6,098 nt of DNA from Treponema sp. UBA7590 (GTDB lineage Bacteria > Spirochaetota > Spirochaetia > Treponematales > Treponemataceae). Shown here one piece after another: positions 1-6,098 of the stretch. The translations under genes were made by a program, and so were the position numbers. The notes beneath the pieces were generated by a model. It was not told where the DNA came from and did no database searches. It saw nothing but the letters and a program-made list of their open reading frames with translations. The stretch is from contig DLKK01000071.1 in the NCBI GenBank assembly GCA_002478955.1, forward strand, positions 19,233 through 25,330, in the 5' to 3' direction. How positions within the stretch are numbered: the first letter of the stretch is position 1; the number at the start of each line of letters is the position of its first letter.

Positions 1-2334
1 CGCGACCTTTACGGCGACCCGCAGGTTGGCCATATTGTTACTTTTGGAACTTTAAAGCCAAAAAACTGCCTTGCAGATGTTGGACGAATTCTAAACATTC
101 CGCTTTCGATTGTCGCAAAAGTAAAAGCCTGCATTCCAGATTCACCAAAAGCAAAACTGAAGAATGCTTTCGAGCCGCCGACAGAAAAATTCCCGGACGG
201 TGGCAAACTTATCGCCGTGCGCGAAAATCCAGAGGCAACAATCGGGCTAGATAAGGATGTATTTGAACGTTGGATTGCGCTCTGCAAAAAACTTGAAGGA
301 ATGAACCGCAACACAGGTCTTCACGCATCAGGAATGGTTATCGGTCTTACTGCGCTTCCTGACTGGGCTCCTGTCTTTAAGGATGCAAAAACCGGAGAAG
401 TCGGCGTACAGTACACAATGGATATTATCGAGCCATGCGGACTTGTAAAGTTCGACTATCTTGGACTAAAAACGCTTTCTCTTATCCGTTATGCGGAAGA
501 TATTATAAATCGTCATAAAAAGCCGGAAGAACCAACATTTCTTACGGCAAACGTCAGCGAGACAGACAGTGAGACTTTCGACCTTTTTGACAAAGGGGAT
601 TCCGTTGCAGTCTTCCAGTTTGAATCACCGGGAATGCAGAAGATTCTGCGTCAGGTTGCGCCGCGCTGCATAGAAGAACTTGTTGCCTTGAACGCGCTGT
701 ACCGCCCAGGTCCAATGGATTATATTCCTCAATATATTGAAGGAAAATGGAAGCCAGAGACAATACACTACCCTGACCCATGCCTTGAAGGTCTTTTAAA
801 AGAAACTTATGGCGTTATGGTTTATCAGGAACAAGTTATGCAAGTTTCCCAAAAAATCGCGGGATTTTCGCTTGGTGCGGCAGATATGCTTCGCCGTGCT
901 ATGGGTAAAAAGAAGCCAGAAGTTTTGATGGGTAAAAAGAAGGAATTTATCGAGGGCGCAATAAAGCAGGGATTCACCGAAAAACACGCCGACGAAATTT
1001 TTGAAATCATGGTTCCTTTTGCGGGTTATGGATTCAATAAATCACATGCGGCTGCCTACACAGTTCTTGCTTACCGCACAGGATGGCTAAAATGTCATTA
1101 TCCGGCGGCATTTATGGCGGCAAACCTTACAAACGAAATTTCAACAACAGACGGAGTTTCAATCTACATTGCAGAAGCAAAACGCATGGGATTAAAAATT
1201 GACCCACCAGACATAAACGCCTCTTACTCAGAATTCGATGCGGTCGGCGACCACATAATTTTTGCCTTGCGCGGAATGAAAGGAATGGGAAAAGAAGCCG
1301 CAGATGCAATCGTAAAAGAACGCGAGGAACACGGACCTTACAAATCGTTCATTGATTTTCTTGAACGCTGCATTCCTCTTCAGTCTGTAACAAAAGATGA
1401 AGAGACTGGCCGTGAGATGAAAAAGACTCTTATAAACTCAAAAGCTATTGAAGTCTGCATAAAAACCGGCGCATTCGACAAGCTTGGAAAAAACCGCCCT
1501 ACGCTTATGGCAAACATGGACAAGGCGATAACTTACGTGCAGGACAAAATAAATGGAACGGACAATGGCCAGGGAGACTTGTTCGGCGACACAGACGAAA
1601 AAGTCTACGCTGACTTCCAGTTTGAGGAAATTCCAGACCTTCCGACTTTTGAAAAACTAAATATTGAAAAAGAAATCATTGGAACTTACGTTTCCGGCCA
1701 TCCGCTCGGCGATTTTGAAAAAGTAATAAAAACCTGCGTTACACTTACTTCAAAAACAATGGAACGTGCCGCAGCCGAAGACAAAGCCTTAAAGGCAAGC
1801 TTTACCGGAAAAGATGCATGGCAAAACCGGAACGCTGGAAAAGTCTACACGATTCTTGGATTTTTGCATAATCTTCACCCGATTGTAACAAAAAAGGCCA
1901 CAAACATGGCATTTGCAAAACTTCAGGATTACGATGGCGAGCTTGACATGACTTTCTTCCCAAAGACCTGGGAAACGCTCAAGAACCAGATTCAGGATGG
2001 AAACATTTATGCCTTTAAAGGAAGGGTTGACGGTTCGCGCGAGGAACCAAGTTTCATCGTTGACAGCCTTGAGGACATCAACAACCTGAAACAACATTCA
2101 ATCCAGGAAATTCATATTGCCCTGGAAAATAATTTTACTTCTGAACGTGATATTGCAAAAATGAAGGATTTTTTATTTGGCACTATGGGCAATTGTTCAG
2201 TATATTTTCATGTAGATACTTTAAACGGCGCATACATAGTCAAAGCGAACAGCTCGTTGACATGCTCTGCAAACCCTGAAGTTCTTACAAAAATAAAAGA
2301 TTTAGATTTTGTAAAGGAAGTCTGGTCTGAATAG
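1..2334 (+). CDS. dnaE: DNA polymerase III alpha subunit (replicative polymerase), 5' end cut by the window edge
   Basis: This is the catalytic subunit of the replicative DNA polymerase. Frame 1 is open from base 1 to the TAG at 2332-2334 (777 codons), so the true start lies upstream; a GTG at 217 is internal and not the start. The first codons (RDLYGDP, then HIVTFGTL) match the palm just after the catalytic Asp pair (E. coli D401/D403), which should lie about 13 codons left of the window. The third catalytic Asp is codon 152 in GLVKFDYLGL. Next come the fingers (YQEQVMQ, LRRAMGKKKPE at codons 297-307, FAGYGFNKSHAAAY at 340-353), a helix-hairpin-helix region (GMKGMGKEAADAI, about 425-437), an internal beta-clamp motif QGDLF at 1570-1584, and an OB fold at about codons 613-690. 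The length after codon 152 is close to E. coli DnaE, so the C-terminus looks complete. First gene seen of a tight + strand run with yggT and recG. Confidence 0.97.
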   Translation, partial: RDLYGDPQVGHIVTFGTLKPKNCLADVGRILNIPLSIVAKVKACIPDSPKAKLKNAFEPPTEKFPDGGKLIAVRENPEATIGLDKDVFERWIALCKKLEGMNRNTGLHASGMVIGLTALPDWAPVFKDAKTGEVGVQYTMDIIEPCGLVKFDYLGLKTLSLIRYAEDIINRHKKPEEPTFLTANVSETDSETFDLFDKGDSVAVFQFESPGMQKILRQVAPRCIEELVALNALYRPGPMDYIPQYIEGKWKPETIHYPDPCLEGLLKETYGVMVYQEQVMQVSQKIAGFSLGAADMLRRAMGKKKPEVLMGKKKEFIEGAIKQGFTEKHADEIFEIMVPFAGYGFNKSHAAAYTVLAYRTGWLKCHYPAAFMAANLTNEISTTDGVSIYIAEAKRMGLKIDPPDINASYSEFDAVGDHIIFALRGMKGMGKEAADAIVKEREEHGPYKSFIDFLERCIPLQSVTKDEETGREMKKTLINSKAIEVCIKTGAFDKLGKNRPTLMANMDKAITYVQDKINGTDNGQGDLFGDTDEKVYADFQFEEIPDLPTFEKLNIEKEIIGTYVSGHPLGDFEKVIKTCVTLTSKTMERAAAEDKALKASFTGKDAWQNRNAGKVYTILGFLHNLHPIVTKKATNMAFAKLQDYDGELDMTFFPKTWETLKNQIQDGNIYAFKGRVDGSREEPSFIVDSLEDINNLKQHSIQEIHIALENNFTSERDIAKMKDFLFGTMGNCSVYFHVDTLNGAYIVKANSSLTCSANPEVLTKIKDLDFVKEVWSE

Positions 2335-2336
2335 GA
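2333..2336 (+). promoter_or_regulatory. Ribosome binding site of yggT overlapping the dnaE stop codon
   Basis: AGGA straddles the dnaE TAG and stands 6 bases before the yggT ATG at 2343. This supports that ATG as the start. It also suggests coupled translation: a ribosome finishing dnaE sits on the site used to begin yggT. Confidence 0.65.
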
Positions 2337-2342
2337 AAAATT

Positions 2343-2936
2343 ATGTTAAGAATACTTATTAATACAGCTGCCGGCGCAGTTTCCCTGTACTCAACTCTCT
2401 GTTTCTTCAGAATTCTTTTAACATGGATTCCGTCGTTAAACTACAGCGCAATCGGAAGATTTCTTTCTTCAATATGCGACCCTTATCTGAATCTTTTTTC
2501 AAGGCTTCCGCTTAGAATCGGAATGATTGATTTTACTGCGATGGTTGCGATTGGTGTGCTTTACGTAATCTCTTCAATTTTGGCAAATATCAGTGCATCA
2601 GGATATATTTCGCTAAGCATGATTCTGGCAAATCTTATCAATATTTTGTGGTCAATCGGCTCTTCAATAATCACGGTTATAATGATTATATTTTTTGTGC
2701 GCTATCTTGTCTCAATTTTCAGCAAATCAAGCAACCAGTATGATTCACCGTGGCAGCGTTTTGACGATGCAATCCGCAATATTGTCTTTAAAATCTGCAA
2801 CTTTTTTACCGGCGGAAGAAGCATTTCCTACAAAACAGCGCTTTTAATCGATTCAATTGCAATGCTCCTGATTCTTGCAGTCTCTTTCTTCCTGTTGAAT
2901 TTGATTTTGCGGTTCATCCATTACATTCCTTTTTAA
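2343..2936 (+). CDS. yggT: YggT-family integral membrane protein with two YGGT repeats
   Basis: A 197-residue inner-membrane protein, close in length to E. coli YggT (about 188). Four hydrophobic segments are visible, at roughly residues 4-29, 63-84, 90-126 and 165-193. The first YGGT repeat (about 1-84) has the family pattern: FRILLTWIP at 22-30, then CDPYLNLFSRLPLR at 45-58, then IDF at 62-64 before the second helix. The second repeat (about 90-190) is looser: FVRYLVSIF, a polar stretch with SPWQRFDDAIRN at 135-146, and IDSIAML after it, without the DPYLN motif. The family is widespread (YlmG in Gram-positives, Ycf19 in plastids). It has been linked to osmotic tolerance, cell division and organisation of membrane complexes, but has no known enzymatic reaction. 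It lies 8 bases after dnaE and 13 before recG, so it is probably co-transcribed with both. Family assignment is strong; the cellular role here is unknown. Confidence 0.88.
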   Translation: MLRILINTAAGAVSLYSTLCFFRILLTWIPSLNYSAIGRFLSSICDPYLNLFSRLPLRIGMIDFTAMVAIGVLYVISSILANISASGYISLSMILANLINILWSIGSSIITVIMIIFFVRYLVSIFSKSSNQYDSPWQRFDDAIRNIVFKICNFFTGGRSISYKTALLIDSIAMLLILAVSFFLLNLILRFIHYIPF

Positions 2937-2949
2937 GATTTGAATCAAA

Positions 2950-5139
2950 ATGAAGCTGGATGAAATAAAAACGCCTGTCGCATCTCTTTCAGGAGTCGGT
3001 CCTGCCGCAGAAAAATTGTTCGCAAAACTGAACATTTTTACTGTAGGCGACCTTTTAAAATTTTATCCACGGAACTACGAAGACCGGCGCGCCCGGAACC
3101 CGATTTCAAGGTTTGAGTCCGCAAAAGTCCACACAGTAGCGCAGGTTACCGCCCACGAATTTTTCGGGTATGGACGAATGCGAACGCTAAAAATAATTAT
3201 TTCAGATGGAACTGCATCCGCAAGCCTGATTGCTTTCAACAGGACATTTCTGCAACATTCGCTTCCGGTTGGCTGCATCATAGCCATCACAGGAACTTTC
3301 ACCGTAAAATACGGACAGATTCAAAGCACAGATTTTGATGTGACAAAACTTTCAGAAAGCGGAAACCTTGAAGATTTTCAAAATCAGCCGCTTCCAGATT
3401 CAGGAATTCTCCCGATTTATCCGCTAACAGAAGGTCTTACACAAAAAACCGTAAGAAAAGCGGTGCAAGCAGCAATAAAACAATATGACATCGGAATTGA
3501 TGACAATTTGCCTGAAAAATACATCCAGAAACAGAATCTTCTTTCAAAAAAAGATGCAATAAAATTTATCCACCTTAGCCAGACGCCGGAAGAAATTCAG
3601 AAAGCAAGAAAAACCTTGATTTACGAAGAGCTTTTTTATTTTCAAAAAGCGATTGCAGAGCGGGCTTTCAAGCACAAAGGCTCGTTTCCGGTGGCAAACC
3701 TTGAGGAAGCAAAACAGGCTGGAACCGCGCAATGGAATCAGAGCGGCAAGGAACTTTCAGCACAGGAAAAATCTGATTTTATCAAGAACCTTTCGCCTCT
3801 TCAGAAGGAACTTTTAGAAAGGCTTCCCTTCAATCTTACACCGGATCAGATTTTTGTAATCAACCAGATGAACAAAGACATTGACAGGGGCTTCCAGGAA
3901 CGAGCGGCTCTGCTGAACGGAAAATCTTCCACAAAAAAAATTCCTTTTACAATGCAACGGCTCCTGCAAGGCGATGTAGGTTCCGGAAAAACTCTTGTCG
4001 CATTTTTTGCCTGCCTCAGAATAATAAACTGGAAAGGTCAGTGCGCGTTTATGGCACCGACAGAAATTCTTGCGCGCCAGCACGCTGATTCGGCCGCAAA
4101 ACTGCTTGAACCGCTCGGAATAAATGTCGCTTTTCTTACAGGAAATGTAAAAAGTTCAGGGCGCACTCGGCTTTTGAACGCACTGAAATCCGGCGAGATA
4201 AATATTGTAATCGGAACGCACGCACTTTTCAGCAAACAAATTGTCTACAACGATCTGCAGCTTGCAGTCATTGACGAACAACATAGGTTTGGCGTAATCC
4301 AGCGCCAATCAATTCTGGAAAAAGGACGCCACACGGAAACAGAGCCTCATGTCACTTTTGAACCACATCTTCTGATGATGAGCGCCACCCCGATTCCGCA
4401 GACACTTGCGCTTACAGTTTTTGGGGATTTGGACGTGAGCGTAATCAGAACAATGCCGAAAGGCAGAAAAACTATTCAAACATATCTTGTAAAAGAAGGA
4501 AATGAACACAACGCATATGAAGCAGTAAGAAATCAGCTAAAAATGGGACATCAGGCATATTTTGTTTATCCGGCAATAAATTCGGAAAATGAAAACGGTG
4601 AAATTCAAGACATAAAATCCGCTGAAGATAATTTCAAGAACCTTTCCAAGAATATTTATCCAGAATATAAATGCGCTCTTCTTCACTCAAAAATCGCAGA
4701 GGAAGAGCAAATTCAGATTCTAAAAGATTTTCAAGGTGGAAAAATACAAGTTCTTGCGGCTACCACAGTAATCGAAGTCGGAGTTGATGTTCCAAATGCA
4801 ACTAGCATCGTTATTGAGCAGGCAGACCGTTTTGGACTTGCCCAGCTTCATCAGCTGCGTGGACGCGTTGGCAGAGGTAATGCGCAGTCATTCTGCTTCT
4901 TGATTTACAGCAAAAAAATCACTGAAACCGGAATTGAGCGCATGAAAGTTCTACGTCAGAACACAGACGGTTTTATAATTGCAAATCAGGATTTAAAATT
5001 AAGAGGTCCCGGCGAAATTACCGGAACCGCTCAGGCAGGAAATCTTGCACTTGGAATCGCAGACATCATCCGCGACCATGACATTCTTGTTCAAGCCCGA
5101 AATGATGCCTTTGAATACACAAAAAATCTATTGAATTAA
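2950..5139 (+). CDS. recG: ATP-dependent DNA helicase RecG
   Basis: RecG is a superfamily 2 double-strand DNA translocase that regresses stalled replication forks and processes Holliday junctions, D-loops and R-loops. The 729 residues hold an N-terminal wedge: VASLSGVGPAAEKLFAKL at 10-27, FYPRNYEDRR at 38-47, and an OB fold to about 130. Helicase motifs follow: Walker A GDVGSGKT at 341-348, motif Ia MAPTEILARQHA, the DEQH box at 442-445, MSATPIPQTLA at 477-487, VLAATTVIEVGVDVPNA at 601-617, QLHQLRGRVGRG at 632-643, and the translocation motif around DGFIIANQDLKLRGPGE at 673-689. All catalytic residues are present. It is about 36 residues longer than E. coli RecG (693), with the excess before Walker A. 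An in-frame TGA at 2941-2943 fixes the ATG at 2950 as the first possible start. No clear Shine-Dalgarno precedes it, so translation may depend on coupling with yggT. Its stop overlaps that of the convergent sigma gene. Confidence 0.97.
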   Translation: MKLDEIKTPVASLSGVGPAAEKLFAKLNIFTVGDLLKFYPRNYEDRRARNPISRFESAKVHTVAQVTAHEFFGYGRMRTLKIIISDGTASASLIAFNRTFLQHSLPVGCIIAITGTFTVKYGQIQSTDFDVTKLSESGNLEDFQNQPLPDSGILPIYPLTEGLTQKTVRKAVQAAIKQYDIGIDDNLPEKYIQKQNLLSKKDAIKFIHLSQTPEEIQKARKTLIYEELFYFQKAIAERAFKHKGSFPVANLEEAKQAGTAQWNQSGKELSAQEKSDFIKNLSPLQKELLERLPFNLTPDQIFVINQMNKDIDRGFQERAALLNGKSSTKKIPFTMQRLLQGDVGSGKTLVAFFACLRIINWKGQCAFMAPTEILARQHADSAAKLLEPLGINVAFLTGNVKSSGRTRLLNALKSGEINIVIGTHALFSKQIVYNDLQLAVIDEQHRFGVIQRQSILEKGRHTETEPHVTFEPHLLMMSATPIPQTLALTVFGDLDVSVIRTMPKGRKTIQTYLVKEGNEHNAYEAVRNQLKMGHQAYFVYPAINSENENGEIQDIKSAEDNFKNLSKNIYPEYKCALLHSKIAEEEQIQILKDFQGGKIQVLAATTVIEVGVDVPNATSIVIEQADRFGLAQLHQLRGRVGRGNAQSFCFLIYSKKITETGIERMKVLRQNTDGFIIANQDLKLRGPGEITGTAQAGNLALGIADIIRDHDILVQARNDAFEYTKNLLN

Positions 5140-5148
5140 GCAACATAG
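5121..5148 (-). terminator. Possible weak intrinsic terminator of the sigma gene
   Basis: Read on the - strand, the last codons of the sigma gene and the bases after its stop can fold as CTA/TAG plus TTG/CAA (six pairs, a two-base bulge, a 7-base loop, at 5148-5128), followed after one base by six U (opposite 5126-5121). The stem is short and AT-rich, and it lies inside the 3' end of recG. I treat it as a candidate only; nothing better is visible between these convergent genes. Confidence 0.2.
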
Positions 5149-5969
5149 CTTTCCAGACGTCGGGCACGAGTCGGGTGCTGCATTCTAACAAGCGCATGTT
5201 TTTCAATCTGTCGGATTCTTTCTTTTGTAAGATTAAATTTGTCTCCAACTTCTTTTAATGACATCGGTTTTTCAACGCCGATTCCATAGCGCATTTTAAG
5301 AACTTCAGCTTCCGCCGGTTTCAAAGTTGAAAGAACGCTGTTTATGTCTCGCTGCATTTCCTTGTTTATTACCAAGTCTTCCGGCTGACTGTTAGTTTTA
5401 TCTTCAAGCATTGCGCCCAAAGTTGTAGCCGAATTATCTTTTCCTGTAATCTCTGAGTCAAGGGAAGCCATTTCGCGGCTTATTTCAACCAGTTCGCGGA
5501 CATGGGAAACATCCATATTCAACATTGAAGCAATTTCTGTAAATTCCTGTTCTTCAGAAATATTATCTTTAATTGACTTCTTTGCGTGCTCAATTTGAAC
5601 AAGTTCATTCGCCCTGTTCTGCGGAAGACGAATCGCGCGGCTTTTTTCGCAGATTGCCTTAAGAATTGACTGACGAATCCACCAGACAGCATATGAGATA
5701 AAATGATAACCTTTTGTAACATCAAATTTATCAATCGCAGTCAAAAGACCAATATTTCCTTCGCTTATAAGATCTTCAAGCTCAAGACCTTTTTTCTGAT
5801 ATTTTTTGGCGACATTTACAACAAAGCGAAGATTTGCGTTTACAATCTTATTTTTTGCAATCTTATCACCAGCTGCGGCTTTTTTTGCCAGTTCAGTTTC
5901 TTCCTCAAAAGAAAGAAGTGGAATCTTATTGATTTCTTTAAGATACATTGAAATTGTGCTGTCTGTCAT
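5136..5969 (-). CDS. Sigma-70-family alternative sigma factor, group 2 (RpoD/RpoS type, no region 1.1)
   Basis: A promoter-recognition subunit of RNA polymerase, 277 residues from the ATG at 5969. Region 1.2 is at 3-35 (DSTISMYLKEINKIPLLS). Region 2 is about 42-118, with the core-binding segment VNANLRFVVNVAKKY and ELEDLISEGNIGLL, and the strand-opening pair W96-W97 in YAVWWIRQ. Region 3 is about 120-195. Region 4 is 205-277, with the -35-reading helix-turn-helix LKEVGDKFNLTKERIRQIE at 238-256. The absent region 1.1 and short length point to a non-housekeeping factor. Where E. coli sigma-70 has T440 (-10 contact), this protein has L103, and the R584 equivalent is Lys249. The upstream alternative start, TTG at 5984, is rejected: it overlaps the Shine-Dalgarno, and ATG 5969 has GGAGG at 8 bases. 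A sigma-54-type promoter precedes the gene. It could be named rpoS-like or sigA-like; sequence alone does not decide, so no symbol is given. Confidence 0.95.
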   Translation of the reverse strand: MTDSTISMYLKEINKIPLLSFEEETELAKKAAAGDKIAKNKIVNANLRFVVNVAKKYQKKGLELEDLISEGNIGLLTAIDKFDVTKGYHFISYAVWWIRQSILKAICEKSRAIRLPQNRANELVQIEHAKKSIKDNISEEQEFTEIASMLNMDVSHVRELVEISREMASLDSEITGKDNSATTLGAMLEDKTNSQPEDLVINKEMQRDINSVLSTLKPAEAEVLKMRYGIGVEKPMSLKEVGDKFNLTKERIRQIEKHALVRMQHPTRARRLESYVA

Positions 5970-5977
5970 ATTTTTTG

Positions 5978-5982
5978 CCTCC
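5978..5982 (-). promoter_or_regulatory. Strong Shine-Dalgarno of the sigma gene (decides its start)
   Basis: GGAGG on the - strand lies 8 bases before ATG 5969. An in-frame TTG at 5984-5982 shares bases with this site and has no comparable site of its own. The ATG is therefore the start, and five residues (MEAKN) drop from the longer reading. Confidence 0.85.
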
Positions 5983-6005
5983 AAAAATAATCTACATTAA
6001 ATATT

Positions 6006-6023
6006 ATGCAAGAACCGTGCCAA
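6006..6023 (-). promoter_or_regulatory. Sigma-54 (RpoN) -24/-12 promoter driving the sigma-70-family gene
   Basis: The - strand reads TTGGCACGGTTCTTGCAT, matching the sigma-54 consensus YTGGCACG-N4-TTGCW at every conserved position. The GG (6021-6020) and GC (6009-6008) doublets are at the required spacing. Counting 12 bases from the -12 C predicts transcription starting near 5996, giving a leader of about 27 bases that contains the GGAGG site. Sigma-54 promoters need an AAA+ activator bound upstream, so this gene should be switched on by a signal rather than expressed constitutively. A possible sigma-70 reading overlaps it: TTGGCA (6023-6018), 16 bases, TTTAAT (6001-5996). That reading does not explain the conserved CACG and TTGC. 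Functional use is inferred. Confidence 0.82.
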
Positions 6024-6098
6024 GTTTTTTTTGGGGCGTAAGTTTTAATATTTCAATTTATATTTTTTTACTGAACCAACAAATTGAATAAGCGGGAA
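6024..6098. other. AT-rich non-coding stretch upstream of the sigma-54 promoter
   Basis: This stretch holds no convincing gene. It contains a run of eight T (6025-6032, A on the sigma-gene strand), a GGGG, and strongly AT-rich sequence to the window edge. All three - strand frames meet a stop between about 6044 and 6071, so the last bases could include the tail of a neighbouring gene, but this cannot be decided from so few codons. An activator site for the sigma-54 promoter would be expected here or just beyond the edge. Confidence 0.5.
6052..6088. repeat. Inverted repeat upstream of the sigma-54 promoter
   Basis: TTCAATTT (6052-6059) and AAATTGAA (6081-6088) are exact inverted 8-base arms around a 21-base spacer. 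They lie roughly 55 to 93 bases upstream of the predicted transcription start. They could be paired half-sites for a regulator, but in such AT-rich DNA an 8-base inverted match may be chance. Confidence 0.3.

Noticed and set aside
217..2334. Reading dnaE as starting at GTG 217
   Set aside because: The frame is open to base 1, and its first 72 codons align with the DnaE palm domain (HIVTFGTL and following), so the GTG is internal.
5150..5200. GCAC/GTGC hairpin just after the recG stop as a recG terminator
   Set aside because: The stem has only four pairs, no U-run follows, and the bases encode the conserved C-terminus of the sigma factor.
5703..6000. Two small + strand open frames opposite the start of the sigma gene
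   Set aside because: They are antisense to a well-conserved coding region, rich in Phe/Ile/Lys as expected from the opposite strand, and resemble no known family.
5996..6023. A sigma-70 promoter TTGGCA-N16-TTTAAT for the sigma gene
   Set aside because: It is a fair match, but -10-like hexamers are easy to find in such AT-rich DNA, and it leaves the conserved CACG and TTGC at exact sigma-54 spacing unexplained. It is kept only as the main alternative; dual use is possible.
6006..6042. A short + strand peptide starting at ATG 6006 (MQEPCQVFFGA)
   Set aside because: Eleven codons with no ribosome binding site; the ATG is simply the complement of the -12 element.
6077..6089. IHF-like site (ATTCAATTTGTTG on the - strand, one mismatch to the E. 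coli consensus)
   Set aside because: A single degenerate match in AT-rich DNA; the consensus is from E. coli, and spirochaete HU/IHF-type proteins may have different preferences.
1..6098. A mobile element, CRISPR array, defence system or RNA gene
   Set aside because: Both strands are filled by four ordinary conserved genes, and no array of repeats, transposase, tRNA-like fold or accessory cassette is visible.

Overview
The window carries four protein-coding genes and about 130 bases of non-coding DNA at its right edge. The proteins look like those of a spirochaete, most likely a treponeme. That rests on overall family resemblance (including a RecG enlarged ahead of its helicase core), moderate-to-low GC, and tight gene packing; it is an inference from sequence character, not a database match.

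Layout: (1) bases 1-2334, + strand, are the C-terminal two thirds of dnaE (DNA polymerase III alpha), entering from the left edge. (2) 2343-2936, + strand, is a small four-helix YggT-family membrane protein whose ribosome binding site overlaps the dnaE stop. (3) 2950-5139, + strand, is recG, a complete branched-DNA helicase. These three run in one direction with gaps of 8 and 13 bases and almost certainly share a transcript; its promoter lies outside the window. (4) 5136-5969, - strand, is a sigma-70-family factor of the short, group-2 kind (no region 1.1). It converges on recG so tightly that one TTAA supplies both stop codons. (5) 5970-6098 is the sigma gene's leader and promoter region.

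The main discovery is in region 5: the sigma gene is preceded by a complete match to the sigma-54 (RpoN) -24/-12 promoter consensus, TTGGCACG-N4-TTGCAT on the - strand (6023 down to 6006). It sits where a 27-base leader with a strong GGAGG site would lead into an ATG at 5969. This implies that an RpoN holoenzyme with an activator ATPase switches on this alternative sigma factor. The wiring resembles the RpoN-to-RpoS cascade of Borrelia, here attached to a differently built sigma factor. The evidence also moves the start of the sigma gene from TTG (5984) to ATG (5969), because the TTG lies inside the ribosome binding site.

Functionally, dnaE and recG belong to chromosome replication and fork rescue. 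The sigma factor is a separate regulatory unit that merely abuts the operon. No mobile element, CRISPR array, tRNA or rRNA is visible.
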